Assembly: GCA_032718475.1 (NCBI GenBank) | Contig: JAUCBJ010005154.1 | Location: forward strand, 1-42,448 | Source of the DNA: Nemertoderma westbladi | Taxonomy: Eukaryota > Xenacoelomorpha > Nemertodermatida > Nemertodermatidae | Reading direction: 5' to 3' | DNA length: 42,448 nucleotides | Shown here: positions 24,420 through 34,084 of the stretch, one piece after another | Layout: each line of letters begins with the position of its first letter | Numbering within the stretch: position 1 is the first letter of the stretch | Notes under the pieces: model-generated | What the model saw: only the letters and a program-made list of their open reading frames with translations | Told to the model about the DNA's origin: nothing | Databases searched by the model: none | Translations under genes and position numbers: made by a program

Positions 24420-24693
24420 CCAATGAGGTGAGCTTATTGAAGAAACAGCCAATTAAAAGCCCAGAAATACTTCCATAGGCTGAAGCGACACCCCAATTGG
24501 AAATATGCTTCCCGTATTGCCCGTGCCGCCTATAAATATGACCGCATATTGGTATTTTATTCAGCAGTAGTCATTCAATAGTTACTTCGTTGCATAATTT
24601 ACTTCGGTATTTTAATCTGTAAATATTCTACGCAGTTTTATATCCCTTTTTATTTCACTGTTCGTTCTGCCATCCTAATAAAATCCTAATAAA
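24420..24693 (+). promoter_or_regulatory. CCAAT/TATA/initiator plus AATAAA module, solo-LTR-like
   Basis: CCAAT occurs at 24420-24424, 24449-24453 and 24493-24497, TATAAATA at 24531-24538, and an initiator-like TTCAGC with its A at 24563, 32 bases after the TATA box. Two AATAAA signals follow at 24677-24682 and 24688-24693. A transcript from this promoter would be only about 150 nt. That geometry is typical of the U3-R part of an LTR, although LTR ends were not identified. A histone-like or small-RNA promoter is an alternative. Confidence 0.45.
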
Positions 24694-26311
24694 ATATAAT
24701 GATTGCTGACTTCGAAACTCTACCTATTTTTAAATACCACTGAACCATCGCCCCGTTCTCTTCACTACAACTGCATCCCCTTCGCTCAAGTCTAAACACC
24801 GCACATGCTTACTTGATTGTTGTTGCGATTGTGACGCTCACCACAATTTGCGCGCAAGATACTACGTTTTTCTCTACAAGTTCACTAACTGGCCCAAGTG
24901 AAGGATACCAGACTTTCTGCCCTTGTATTTCACTTTGCAGTACAGTACCCCCATGTGAAGAATACCAGGTTTTCACCAAAAACACAAGAAACAAACGTTA
25001 CAGAAGGGCTGAATCTAACCAAAACAATAAACGAATTAGTCTACAGTATGTACAGGTTATAAGACAGAAATAAACGCCATAAAACACTTAGTAAAGATAA
25101 ATTAAAAAAAATTAAAAATCTTCACATATAAAATTCCAATAAAAAGTCAAAATAAGAAACCATTAAGTATAACAATAACCGAAATTATCTTTAGTTTGAT
25201 TGATTTTTACCCACATTAACTTCTTAAAACTCACGACGTACAGTATAATAAATACTACAGTACATACAGCATACAATACTATTATGTAGGCTACTGCAGA
25301 CAGACTTGTGGGGCGAGTCAAAACTGCGAGCCATCAGCAAACTGTTATAATTATACTATGGCCGTTTTCTAAAAGTCTGGGTATGTGTCGGTGGGTGATG
25401 GGGTTCTGACGGAAGGTGTAAACTGTGGAAACACACCCTCTTTTTCACCCACAAACTGGCGAGCAAGAAACAAACTGTGGAGATCCCGGTTTGCACTAAT
25501 GGAAAATTTGGAATCAGGAGATCAAATATAGTGTAAATGTGAGATTTCTATATTAATAGCTCGAACTCCACACTTTGTTACTAAAACTCGGAAAAAATGT
25601 GTGTGTGTTTAAAGATTTGGTGTGTAATACAGTAGGGTAATACTGGCCACATTTTGTTAATTAAATACGAGAAGCCCCGATTTGTCATCATCCCCGGTTT
25701 GTATAAAAAATGGATCCCCGTTTTGTTAGTGGGATATGATTATGTCGAACTCCCCGGTCTGGATGAAAAATTACATTTTTTCAATCCATTGATCTAATAC
25801 TTTATAAAAAATAAATAATTGATTTTCCGCTTGTCTCGAGATCACTTATAACCCGAGATAACGCAGAGAGCGAGGTCAGTAATGTTTTGTATCTCCAGTA
25901 AATGGGAATAGTACTAGATCGTGACAACAGTCGAAAACAGGCGAAAACAAGCGAAAACAAGCGTAAACAGTTGGAATGTAGGGAAAACAGACGAAAATAG
26001 TTAGATCGTTTAAAAATAATCATCCATACATCCAGGTGAAAATAGATATTGAAGTTAACTAGGTGTAATAATACATTTAAAATTTAGTGGCATTTATGAT
26101 GTCGTTAAATTAAGATGACGTTCTACCCATGTACAATAACACTGCTCATACAGTATCAGTGCCCGCACTGCCGTACCGGTACCTGTTGTAGTTACTGTCC
26201 TCCTCTACCGGTTGGGTAGGCCTAGTACCGTATTGAATTTATTATTATTGCAGAGATGCACTTTATTGATTGTTATGCAGTCTGACAGTAGTACTGTAGT
26301 AGCTAGTACTG
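24694..26311. other. Intergenic region without a supported gene
   Basis: A frame at 24744-25073 (+) contains a hydrophobic stretch and a CPCISLCSTVPPC cluster followed by AATAAA at 25067, but it has no ATG, so it is not called. A GTGGGGCGAGTC end like that of the 19728-20226 element lies near 25310. A short imperfect GCGAAAACAA repeat is at about 25927-25996. The remainder is unremarkable. Confidence 0.4.
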
Positions 26312-28890
26312 TAGGCCTGCTACCCGAAGGTAGGGCTGGGCGCTACTCCTGTCTGCTACCCGAGGGTAGGGGTGGGCGCTACTCCTATCTGCTACCCGAG
26401 GGTAGGGGTGGGCGCTACTCCTATCTGCTACCCGAAGGTAGGGGTGGGCGCTACTCCTATCTACTACCCGAAGGTAGGGGTGGGCGCTACTCCTATCTGC
26501 TACCCAAGGGTAGGGCTGGGCGCTACTCCTATCTGCTACCCGAAGGTAGGGGTAGACGCTACTCCTATCTGCTACCCGAGGGTAGGGGTGGGCGTTACTC
26601 CTATCTGCTACCCGAAGGTAAGGGTGGGCGCTACTCCTATCCGCTACTCCTATCTGCTACGCGAGGGTAGGGGTGGGCGCTACTCCTATCTGCTACCCGA
26701 GGGTAGGGGTGGGCGCTACTCCTATCTGCTACCCGAGGGTAGGGGTGGGCGCTACTCCTATCTGCTACCCGATAGTAGGGGTGGGCACTACTCCTATCTG
26801 CTACACGAGGGTAGGGGTGGGCGCTACTCCTGTCTGCTACCCGAAGGTAGGGGTGGGCGCTACTCCTATCTGCTACCCGAGGGTAGGGGTGGGCGCTACT
26901 CCTATCCGCTACTCCTATCTGCTACCCGAAGGTAGGGGTGGGCGCTACTCCTATCTGCTACCCGTGGGTAGGGGTGGGCGCTACTCCTATCTGCTACCCG
27001 TGGGTAGGGGTGGGCGCTACTCCTATCTGCTACCCGAAGGTAGGGGTGGGCGCTACTCCTATCTGCTACCCGAAGGTAGGGGTGGGCGCTACTCCTATCT
27101 GTTACCCGAAGGTAGGGGTGGGCGCTACACCCATCTGCTACCCGTGGGTAGGGGTGGGCGCTACTCCTATCTGCTACCCGAAGGTAGGGGTGGGCGCTAC
27201 TCCTATCTGTTACCGAAGGTAGGGGTGGGCGCTACTCCTATCTGCTACCCGAAGGTAGGGGTGGGCGCTACTCCTATCTAATACCCGAGGGTTGGGGTGG
27301 GCGCTACTCCTATCTGTTACCCGAGGGTAGGGGTGGGCGCTACTCCTATCCGCTACTCCTATCTGCTACCCGAAGATAGGGGTGGGCGCTACTCCTATCT
27401 GCTACCCGAAGGTAGGGGTGGGCGCTACTCCTATCTGCTACCCGAGGGTAGGGGTGGGCGCTACTCCTATCTGCTACCCGAGGGTAGGGGTGGGCGCTAC
27501 TCCTATCTGTTACCCGAGGGTAGGGGTGGGCGCTACTCCTATCCGCTACTCCTATCTGCTACCCGAAGGTAGGGGTGGGCGCTACTCCTATCTGCTACCC
27601 GAGGGTAGGGCTGGGCGCTACTCCTATCTGCTACCCGAAGGTAGGGGTAGACGCTACTCCTATCTGCTACCCGAAGGTAGGGGTGGGCGCTACTCCTATC
27701 TACTACCCGAAGGTAGGGGTGGGCGCTACTCCTATCTGCTACCCAAGGGTAGGGCTGGGCGCTACTCCTATCTGCTACCCGAAGGTAGGGGTAGACGGTA
27801 CTCCTATCTGCTACCCGAGGGTAGGGGTGGGCGTTACTCCTATCTGCTACCCGAAGGTAAGGGTGGGCGCTACTCCTATCCGCTACTCCTATCTGCTACC
27901 CGAAGGTAGGGGTGGGCGCTACTCCTATCTGCTACCCGTGGGTAGGGGTGGGCGCTACTCCTATCTGCTACCCGTGGGTAGGGGTGGGCGCTACTCCTAT
28001 CTGCTACCCGAAGGTAGGGGTGGGCGCTACTCCTATCTGCTACCCGAAGGTAGGGGTGGGCGCTACTCCTATCTGTTACCCGAAGGTAGGGGTGGGCGCT
28101 ACACCCATCTGCTACCCGTGGGTAGGGGTGGGCGCTACTCCTATCTGCTACCCGAAGGTAGGGGTGGGCGCTACTCCTATCTGTTACCGAAGGTAGGGGT
28201 GGGCGCTACTCCTATCTGCTACCCGAAGGTAGGGGTGGGCGCTACTCCTATCTAATACCCGAGGGTTGGGGTGGGCGCTACTCCTATCTGTTACCCGAGG
28301 GTAGGGGTGGGCGCTACTCCTATCCGCTACTCCTATCTGCTACCCGAAGATAGGGGTGGGCGCTACTCCTATCTGTTACCCGAAGGTAGGGGTGGGCGCT
28401 ACTCCTATCTGCTACCCGAAGGTAGGGGTGGGCGCTACTCCTATCTAATACCCGAGGGTTGGGGTGGGCGCTACTCCTATCTGTTACCCGAGGGTAGGGG
28501 TGGGCGCTACTCCTATCTGCTACCCGAAGATAGGGGTGGGCGCTACTCCTATCTGTCACCCGAAGGTAGGGGTGGGCGCTACTCCTATCTGCTACCCGAA
28601 GGTAGGGGTGGGCGCTACTCCTATCTGTTACCCGAAGGTAAGGGTGGGCGCTACTCCTATCTGCTACCCGAAGATAGGGGTGGGCGCTACTCCTATCTGT
28701 TACCCGAAGGTAGGGGTGGGCGCTACTCCTATCTGCTACCCGAGGGTAGGGGTGGGCGCTACTCCTATCTGCTACCCGAGGGTAGGGGTGGGCGTTACTC
28801 CTATCTGCTACTCGAAGGTAGGGGTGGGCGCTACTCCTATCCGCTACTCCTATCTGCTACCCGAAGATAGGGGTGAGCGCTACTCCTATT
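26312..28890. repeat. 36-bp satellite with 974-bp higher-order repeat
   Basis: About 70 tandem units of 36 bp. Each contains CTACCCGAGGGTAG (or CTACCCGAAGGTAG), GGGGTGGGCG and CTACTCCTATCTG. Some units have an extra 12 bp (CGCTACTCCTAT). The block at 26938-27297 recurs at 27912-28271, giving a 974-bp higher-order period. The unit is divisible by three and stop-free in several frames, so frames of up to 226 codons (such as YSYLLPEGRGGR repeats) are artefacts. Confidence 0.96.
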
Positions 28891-29195
28891 CCTTGTATTT
28901 TTCCCAGTTATTTAACTGGTACTCAAGATTTATAATATCGTATCTTATTCCTACGAACAGACCAGAGCTTGTTTTAACTGAATTCGGAATTGTTTTAACT
29001 GAACCGAATATTTTAACATAATTTTTAACCGTGTTTTAAAAAATATTTAGATATTTATTATTAAATATATATTTATTAAAAATATTTAAAAAATTTAGAT
29101 ATAGATTATTTTATTCCAAGTTGTTTGACTAGGTAATGTGAACGATACTGTTGTTTCAGCGCCATAGAGTATTCCTATGTAAATTTGGCTCAATA
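28891..29195. other. AT-rich flank left of the retrotransposon
   Basis: Very AT-rich around 29020-29100. No gene was recognised. It ends with the target duplication copy at 29196-29200. Confidence 0.4.
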
Positions 29196-29200
29196 TAAAT
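29196..29200. repeat. Left target site duplication TAAAT
   Basis: TAAAT directly precedes the 5' LTR and is repeated at 41623-41627 directly after the 3' LTR. A 5-bp duplication is usual for LTR retroelement integration. Confidence 0.9.
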
Positions 29201-30340
29201 TGTAAAGGCTTTTGCGGAATTGGCCGGTTATTTTCCCCGTAAAGTACTCTGTAGTTGGTTTAACAGGCATAAAAGGCCGTGTCCTTACTGTACTGGTGTT
29301 TTAGAGGACATAAAAGCCATTTCTTCTGTATGTGTACTTTAGCGGACATAATTAGCAATTCTATGACGCAACACGCCGGATCCTCTTGAAACAGTGTAGC
29401 TACCATGACGACGGCTAACAGCTGATATTGCCACATAGAACATCTCTTTGTTCTTTGTTCTCTCTTTGTTCGGTCGACCAATCAGAGCGTTTTTTGCCTC
29501 TGTGTTGGAGATTGTATATAGAAACTAGGGAAGTGAGTCAGTATGTGATTTTGTCCACAGCCTACAACACCGGCGTGGAACCTCCGTGTTTCAGTCTTTA
29601 GCATCAACATTAGTAGGCTTAATTATAGAACGTATATCCGTTATCTCAGTCACTCATAATCATTCATACCTTAACATTACTGCTTTTGCTGTCGGTTATT
29701 CATTATATTTGTTGATAGAATATTATATTTGGAATACTGATCAATAATCAGACACCCCAATCTTCTTGATATACTAAAGGTTAGAGAGACCGGTTACATA
29801 TAACGATTGCGACTTATATTAAGTGGTTTGAAGTGAATCTAATGCTATTTTATAGGCCCTACACGTATTGTCTGTTATTCTCTTTGTATGTGACTAAAAT
29901 TAGTGAAGGTCGGCAGATTGGTGTGCAGCATTGTGCAGCATTGTGTATGATTGTGATTGATAACGAAGCATCTCCTAAAGAATGCGCCATATACGTGAAT
30001 CTATAGCCATCCCATTGTGTCTGGTTTAAGTCATAACTCTGTTTATATATTTAGAGCGCCACGTCCTAAAGGAACTGTTAATATTTCCCGAAAGTGAATA
30101 ATATTGTCAGAGATTATATATATTAAGATCAGTCGAATAATACAGTAGGCCTATCCCGCAATACGATTAGGCTTCCGAATCCAGTCTCCCGGGTATATCC
30201 AGCGGGTGAATGATCGCGCATAGACTGGTTTCGGCTAATGTAGTGTATCAAATATTTGTCGTAGGCTAAATACTATCTATTATCTAGAAGACATCCTAAT
30301 TTGGCAGGTTTAAACTGCTAAAGGTCTGAAAGCGCGAACA
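29201..30340 (+). repeat. 5' LTR (1140 bp)
   Basis: Begins TGTAAAGGCTTTTGCGG and ends CTGAAAGCGCGAACA. CCAAT at 29478-29482, TATATA at 29515-29520 and an initiator-like TCAGT at 29538-29542 form a plausible RNA start at the U3/R border. No AATAAA was seen in the repeat. The 73-codon minus-strand frame at 29260-29481 is repeated in the 3' LTR and is not a gene. Confidence 0.95.
29478..29542 (+). promoter_or_regulatory. LTR core promoter
   Basis: CCAAT, then TATATA, then TCAGT, with about 25 bases from the first T of the TATA box to the A of the initiator. The same arrangement is in the 3' LTR (40761-40825). Inferred from motif spacing only. Confidence 0.55.
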
Positions 30341-32593
30341 ATAACGGATATATCGTCTAATTGCAGGGTAGGCAATAAATACAGTTTAATATTGTTCTGG
30401 TAAGAACAATAACGGATATAGCTTCTGTATTGCAGTAGGCAATAAAGCTGAAGTACCGGCCAACCGGTACCCAGTAGGCCTGACTACCTAACCACCCGGA
30501 CCGGTACCTACAGCAGTACAGGTACAGTAGTATTATTCGATTTTGATTATTATATACCAGTAGGTCTTAATAATTAATCGGGGATGCCTGGTTTTTATTG
30601 GGATTTTACTTAGGCCTATTTCTGTCAGTTTTATTTATTTGTAGGCTAATATTGAGCAGAAGGCGTGTAAGCCTGCTCAGATTGTACAGACAATTTGTAG
30701 GCTAGACTGTTGTCTGACTGTTGTTAAGTCTGAACGGATTGCAGTGTGTGTAGAGCATCTGTCCGATAAAGTGCTAGTTAGGAACGTAGGGGCTTCAAGT
30801 GCTGTGAGGTAAACCCCCTTTGAAAGAATAAGTCGTACTACTAGGTTAGAACGCATACTAACTAATCATTTCGGAGTCTGCATATACTGTAGTTTATTTA
30901 GGCTTGATAGTAGTCTGCCATCGTTTGGTCTGTACTTTGTTTGTGTAGTCTGTACAGGTAGCGTATAATTCTTATTTAGATAATTTGTAGGCTGGATAGT
31001 TGTCGGGCTGTTGTTAGGTCTGAGGAAATTTCGGTGTGTGTAGAGTGTATGTCCGATAAAGTGCCAGTTGGGAACGTAGGGGCTTCCAGTGCTGTGAGGT
31101 AAACCCCCTCTGAAAGAATAAGTCGTACTACTAGGTTAGAACGCATACTAACTAACCATTTCGGAGTCTGCATATACCGTAGTTTGTTTAGGCTTGATAG
31201 TAGTCTGTCAGTATTTGGTCTGCATTTTGTTTGAGTAGTCTGTACGCGTAGCGTAATATTTATTATTCAGAGTTTATGCTATTATTCGCAACATTCATAT
31301 CCCCAAGTTTATTCCTACAGTAATTGTGCTTGTTATACATACCGTTATAGTTAAACTAACTCCGGTACTACATCAGGGCTGCTCGGCGTAGGTAAAGACT
31401 GGAGATTTTATGCTTTGGTCACTCCGGCAGATACCGTGGTTCTTTTAGCTGTTCAAGTATTTTTAACTACTGATTATTTGTTGTACAAGTACTTGTACCT
31501 AATTTAGGGTTTAGTGTACAGTGCTTTCCGAAGGTAATTAGCGTGTAGGCAGTATATTTGTGTTGTAAAGTGGTTAATAGGCACGTTGGTTCTGGTAGAC
31601 CGCGGTAATTAACTTCTGGGTAGGAACACTCCGTGATACATAACGTAGTACTTATAGCGATACGGCTATAAGTCGTCAGACGGTGGTATTTTCCTATCTG
31701 GACAACGCAGTATATTTACTACTACTTATTATTTTCAAATACCGTAGTACTCTGTCTGTTGTAATAACCAGATATTCTAACCCTTTGTTAGGCTGGTTTG
31801 TAGACTTCTTGTAAAATTACCCTAAAAATTCGTACTTGTAAATTTTTGTGTTTATTTAGAGATTGTAATCTCAACCCGAATTGTACGTAATTTGTAGTAT
31901 TAAGTAACTTAGGTAAATTAGAATTATTTGTTTTAGTGTCCAACAAGTAGCACTCCACTGAGAGCGCACAGCTTCTGTGTAGTGACTCCCCCAGAAATAA
32001 TAACATTTATTTCAAATATTGACAAAAACCCATTAAACGGGTATATATATTATAAATCAACTCAAACGATTTATAAATAGTAGGCCTGCCATACAACAAC
32101 TAGGTCTCAATATCAGTTGGACTACTGCTTAAATAACGGTAATAAAGTAAGTAAAGTAACCAAGTAACCCCTAAAATTTCAGAAATTCAATTATTCCAAA
32201 ATAATTGACATACCGGTATTCACGATAGGCTTATTATATTTATTTCTATAAATTTAGGCTGAAATCATACCGGTATTCTGTAATTAATTCTAGTTCATAA
32301 TTATACTTATATATATTCTATAAGTGTAAGCTGTATACCGGTATTCACGATAGGCCTATTATATATTTATATATATTTGTGCTGAAATTGCATACCGGTA
32401 TTCTGTGACAAACCTAGTCTGTAATAATACTTATATATACTATAAGCATACCGGTATTCTAATATATTGTATATATATCACATTACATAGAGTAACGATA
32501 TCGGTAATTAATTACTAGGCTAACAGTGATACTGAATTACTAGACTTGCTTTAACTGTAATATAGCAGTAGGCATTCAACTGTACAATCAAAC
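30341..32593 (+). other. Retrotransposon 5' leader with tandem duplications
   Basis: A 2.25 kb untranslated leader. GAACAATAACGGATATA spans the LTR end at 30336 and recurs at 30404. A 290-bp unit runs from about 30692 and is repeated from about 30982; both copies share GGAACGTAGGGGCTTC and GAATAAGTCGTACTACTAGG. A roughly 125-bp unit starting TACCGGTATTCACGATAGGC recurs at 32211 and 32336, with a third truncated start at 32449. No convincing long frame is present. Confidence 0.75.
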
Positions 32594-34084
32594 ATGTCTG
32601 ACTCACAACAAACACTGTCAGATAGTCTCATAGAAAGTGTTAGAATGACTGTTAGACAGTGTCTTAAAAAGATCTGTGACCAAGATCAAAGTATAGAACA
32701 TCCCAGACCAAAGTCTAAGTCCCCTCCTACTGTAAGAAAGGCCATCCCTACAGTAGTAGTGTCAGACCCTAGACTAGTAGAACACCGTAGGTCTATCATA
32801 GGCACTAGAGCTCAGGTCAAGCGGGACCAAGAAGTAGCGAAACAGCAACCACCCGCGAGCCGAGAACTTATTTCTCAACGGCCCGACAGCTCCAGTAGTG
32901 AGGATACTGTAGAGCTGACACCCGAGCGCGGAGCAAAGATGACGGATGCGGTTTATTCGGATCCCCTTCTCATCCTTCCTGCAGCCGTACTCACTAGGGT
33001 ATTGATTGCGGTGGAAGAACACCAGATCGATTGGGCGAGAAGTAAGCGATCGACTAAAGATAGTTATGCGGGATACACAAGGGAAGAACTGAAGTCTATT
33101 GTCGAGTCGCAATGGAACTTCCCCGGACCCGGACTCCCGTTTGATTTATCAGAAGCTGCCTGGGAAGATATACACAGGATGGGAGTAACCAAGGAAACCA
33201 TCGATCCAGCTGTGTGGAAGAGGTCCGCAGCCGGATACATACAGGGATTCGTCAGCTCTATGGAGCGATTAGAAAAACAACTGTTTCAACAACCCCAAGG
33301 ACCTCAAGAGCAGGGACAGCTGCTTTATCAAGTTAGAGAAAGAATTCTACGAATCAGGCTAATCTTATCGGCCTTTGAGGAGGCTTCTAAAAGAAGACAA
33401 GACACGTCGTTGCAAGTTGCCGTAAAGACTTGGTTTCAACGGGTGAGCCTCCAGGTGCAAGGAACGACTCAGTGGAAAGCCCAGCTGGATGAACGCTCAA
33501 CCCATGGAGAATCAACAGACGCTACTTTTTCCCAAGTGGAAAGTGAAGCGGCGGCAGAGAAGCCGCATAAGAGGGATGCCATTGACATCTATCTGTCGGA
33601 CTATCAACGTTTTGTAGGAGATGAAGAGTTGAGGAGAAGACTAGAGGGGCTTAGCCCTAATAGTGAAGGAGCCCAGCGTGTGTTGGACGCAATCGATGTG
33701 GATAGGTTAGCTGCGAACCAAGCTAAATTCAATGAAAGCATCCGCATCGCTAAGGTTCAAGAAGAACAAGTAAAGAAAAAACGTATAGAAGATAGAAAGA
33801 CAGCAGCAGCGACAGTGGCAGCGGCAGAAGCGGATAGAAAAGCGGCAGAAGCAAAAGCGGCAGCTGCAGCAGCCGAAGCGGAAAGAAAAATAGCAGTGGC
33901 AGAAGCAGAACGGAGGGCATCTAAAGAGACAACCCAACTAGAGTTGGAAAATCTTCAAGAGAGGCAAGACAACTTTAATAAACAGTTAACAGCTAGTAAT
34001 ATGCAGATGATGAATCGATTTACTCCCAAAAGACAAGGTTATACATCATCTGAGGAAGGCGATCCACCAGAGGCGGGTAAATGA
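32594..34084 (+). CDS. Retrotransposon ORF1, 496 aa, unrecognised protein with Ala-rich coiled coil
   Basis: An intact ATG-started frame directly upstream of gag. Residues 1-115 are polar, Ser/Pro/Arg-rich and probably disordered. Residues 116-300 look globular and helical, with Trp residues at 147, 174, 190, 208 and 280. Residues 375-470 are a charged, Ala-rich coiled coil (VAAAEADRKAAEAKAAAAAA). The tail is TSSEEGDPPEAGK. There are no zinc knuckles, protease or polymerase motifs. It ends in ATGA at 34081-34084, where its TGA overlaps the ATG of ORF2, a layout used for termination-reinitiation in some retroelements and viruses. It could be a separated N-terminal Gag portion or an added accessory protein; no family was recognised. 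The absence of stops suggests recent function. Confidence 0.8.
   Translation: MSDSQQTLSDSLIESVRMTVRQCLKKICDQDQSIEHPRPKSKSPPTVRKAIPTVVVSDPRLVEHRRSIIGTRAQVKRDQEVAKQQPPASRELISQRPDSSSSEDTVELTPERGAKMTDAVYSDPLLILPAAVLTRVLIAVEEHQIDWARSKRSTKDSYAGYTREELKSIVESQWNFPGPGLPFDLSEAAWEDIHRMGVTKETIDPAVWKRSAAGYIQGFVSSMERLEKQLFQQPQGPQEQGQLLYQVRERILRIRLILSAFEEASKRRQDTSLQVAVKTWFQRVSLQVQGTTQWKAQLDERSTHGESTDATFSQVESEAAAEKPHKRDAIDIYLSDYQRFVGDEELRRRLEGLSPNSEGAQRVLDAIDVDRLAANQAKFNESIRIAKVQEEQVKKKRIEDRKTAAATVAAAEADRKAAEAKAAAAAAEAERKIAVAEAERRASKETTQLELENLQERQDNFNKQLTASNMQMMNRFTPKRQGYTSSEEGDPPEAGK

Noticed and set aside
24744-25073. Possible small secreted Cys-rich peptide (hydrophobic stretch, CPCISLC...PPC, AATAAA after it)
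   Set aside because: No in-frame ATG between the upstream stop at 24741 and the hydrophobic stretch, and no convincing splice acceptor; kept only as a note in the intergenic entry.
26372-28255. Plus-strand frames of 150-226 codons rich in YSYLLPEGRGGR or MGATPICYP
   Set aside because: Products of the 36-bp satellite being divisible by three; equivalent frames are open on both strands and copy the same repeat.
29260-29481. 73-codon minus-strand frame present in both LTRs (also 40543-40764)
   Set aside because: Lies in U3 on the opposite strand and is duplicated only because the LTRs are; no coding features.
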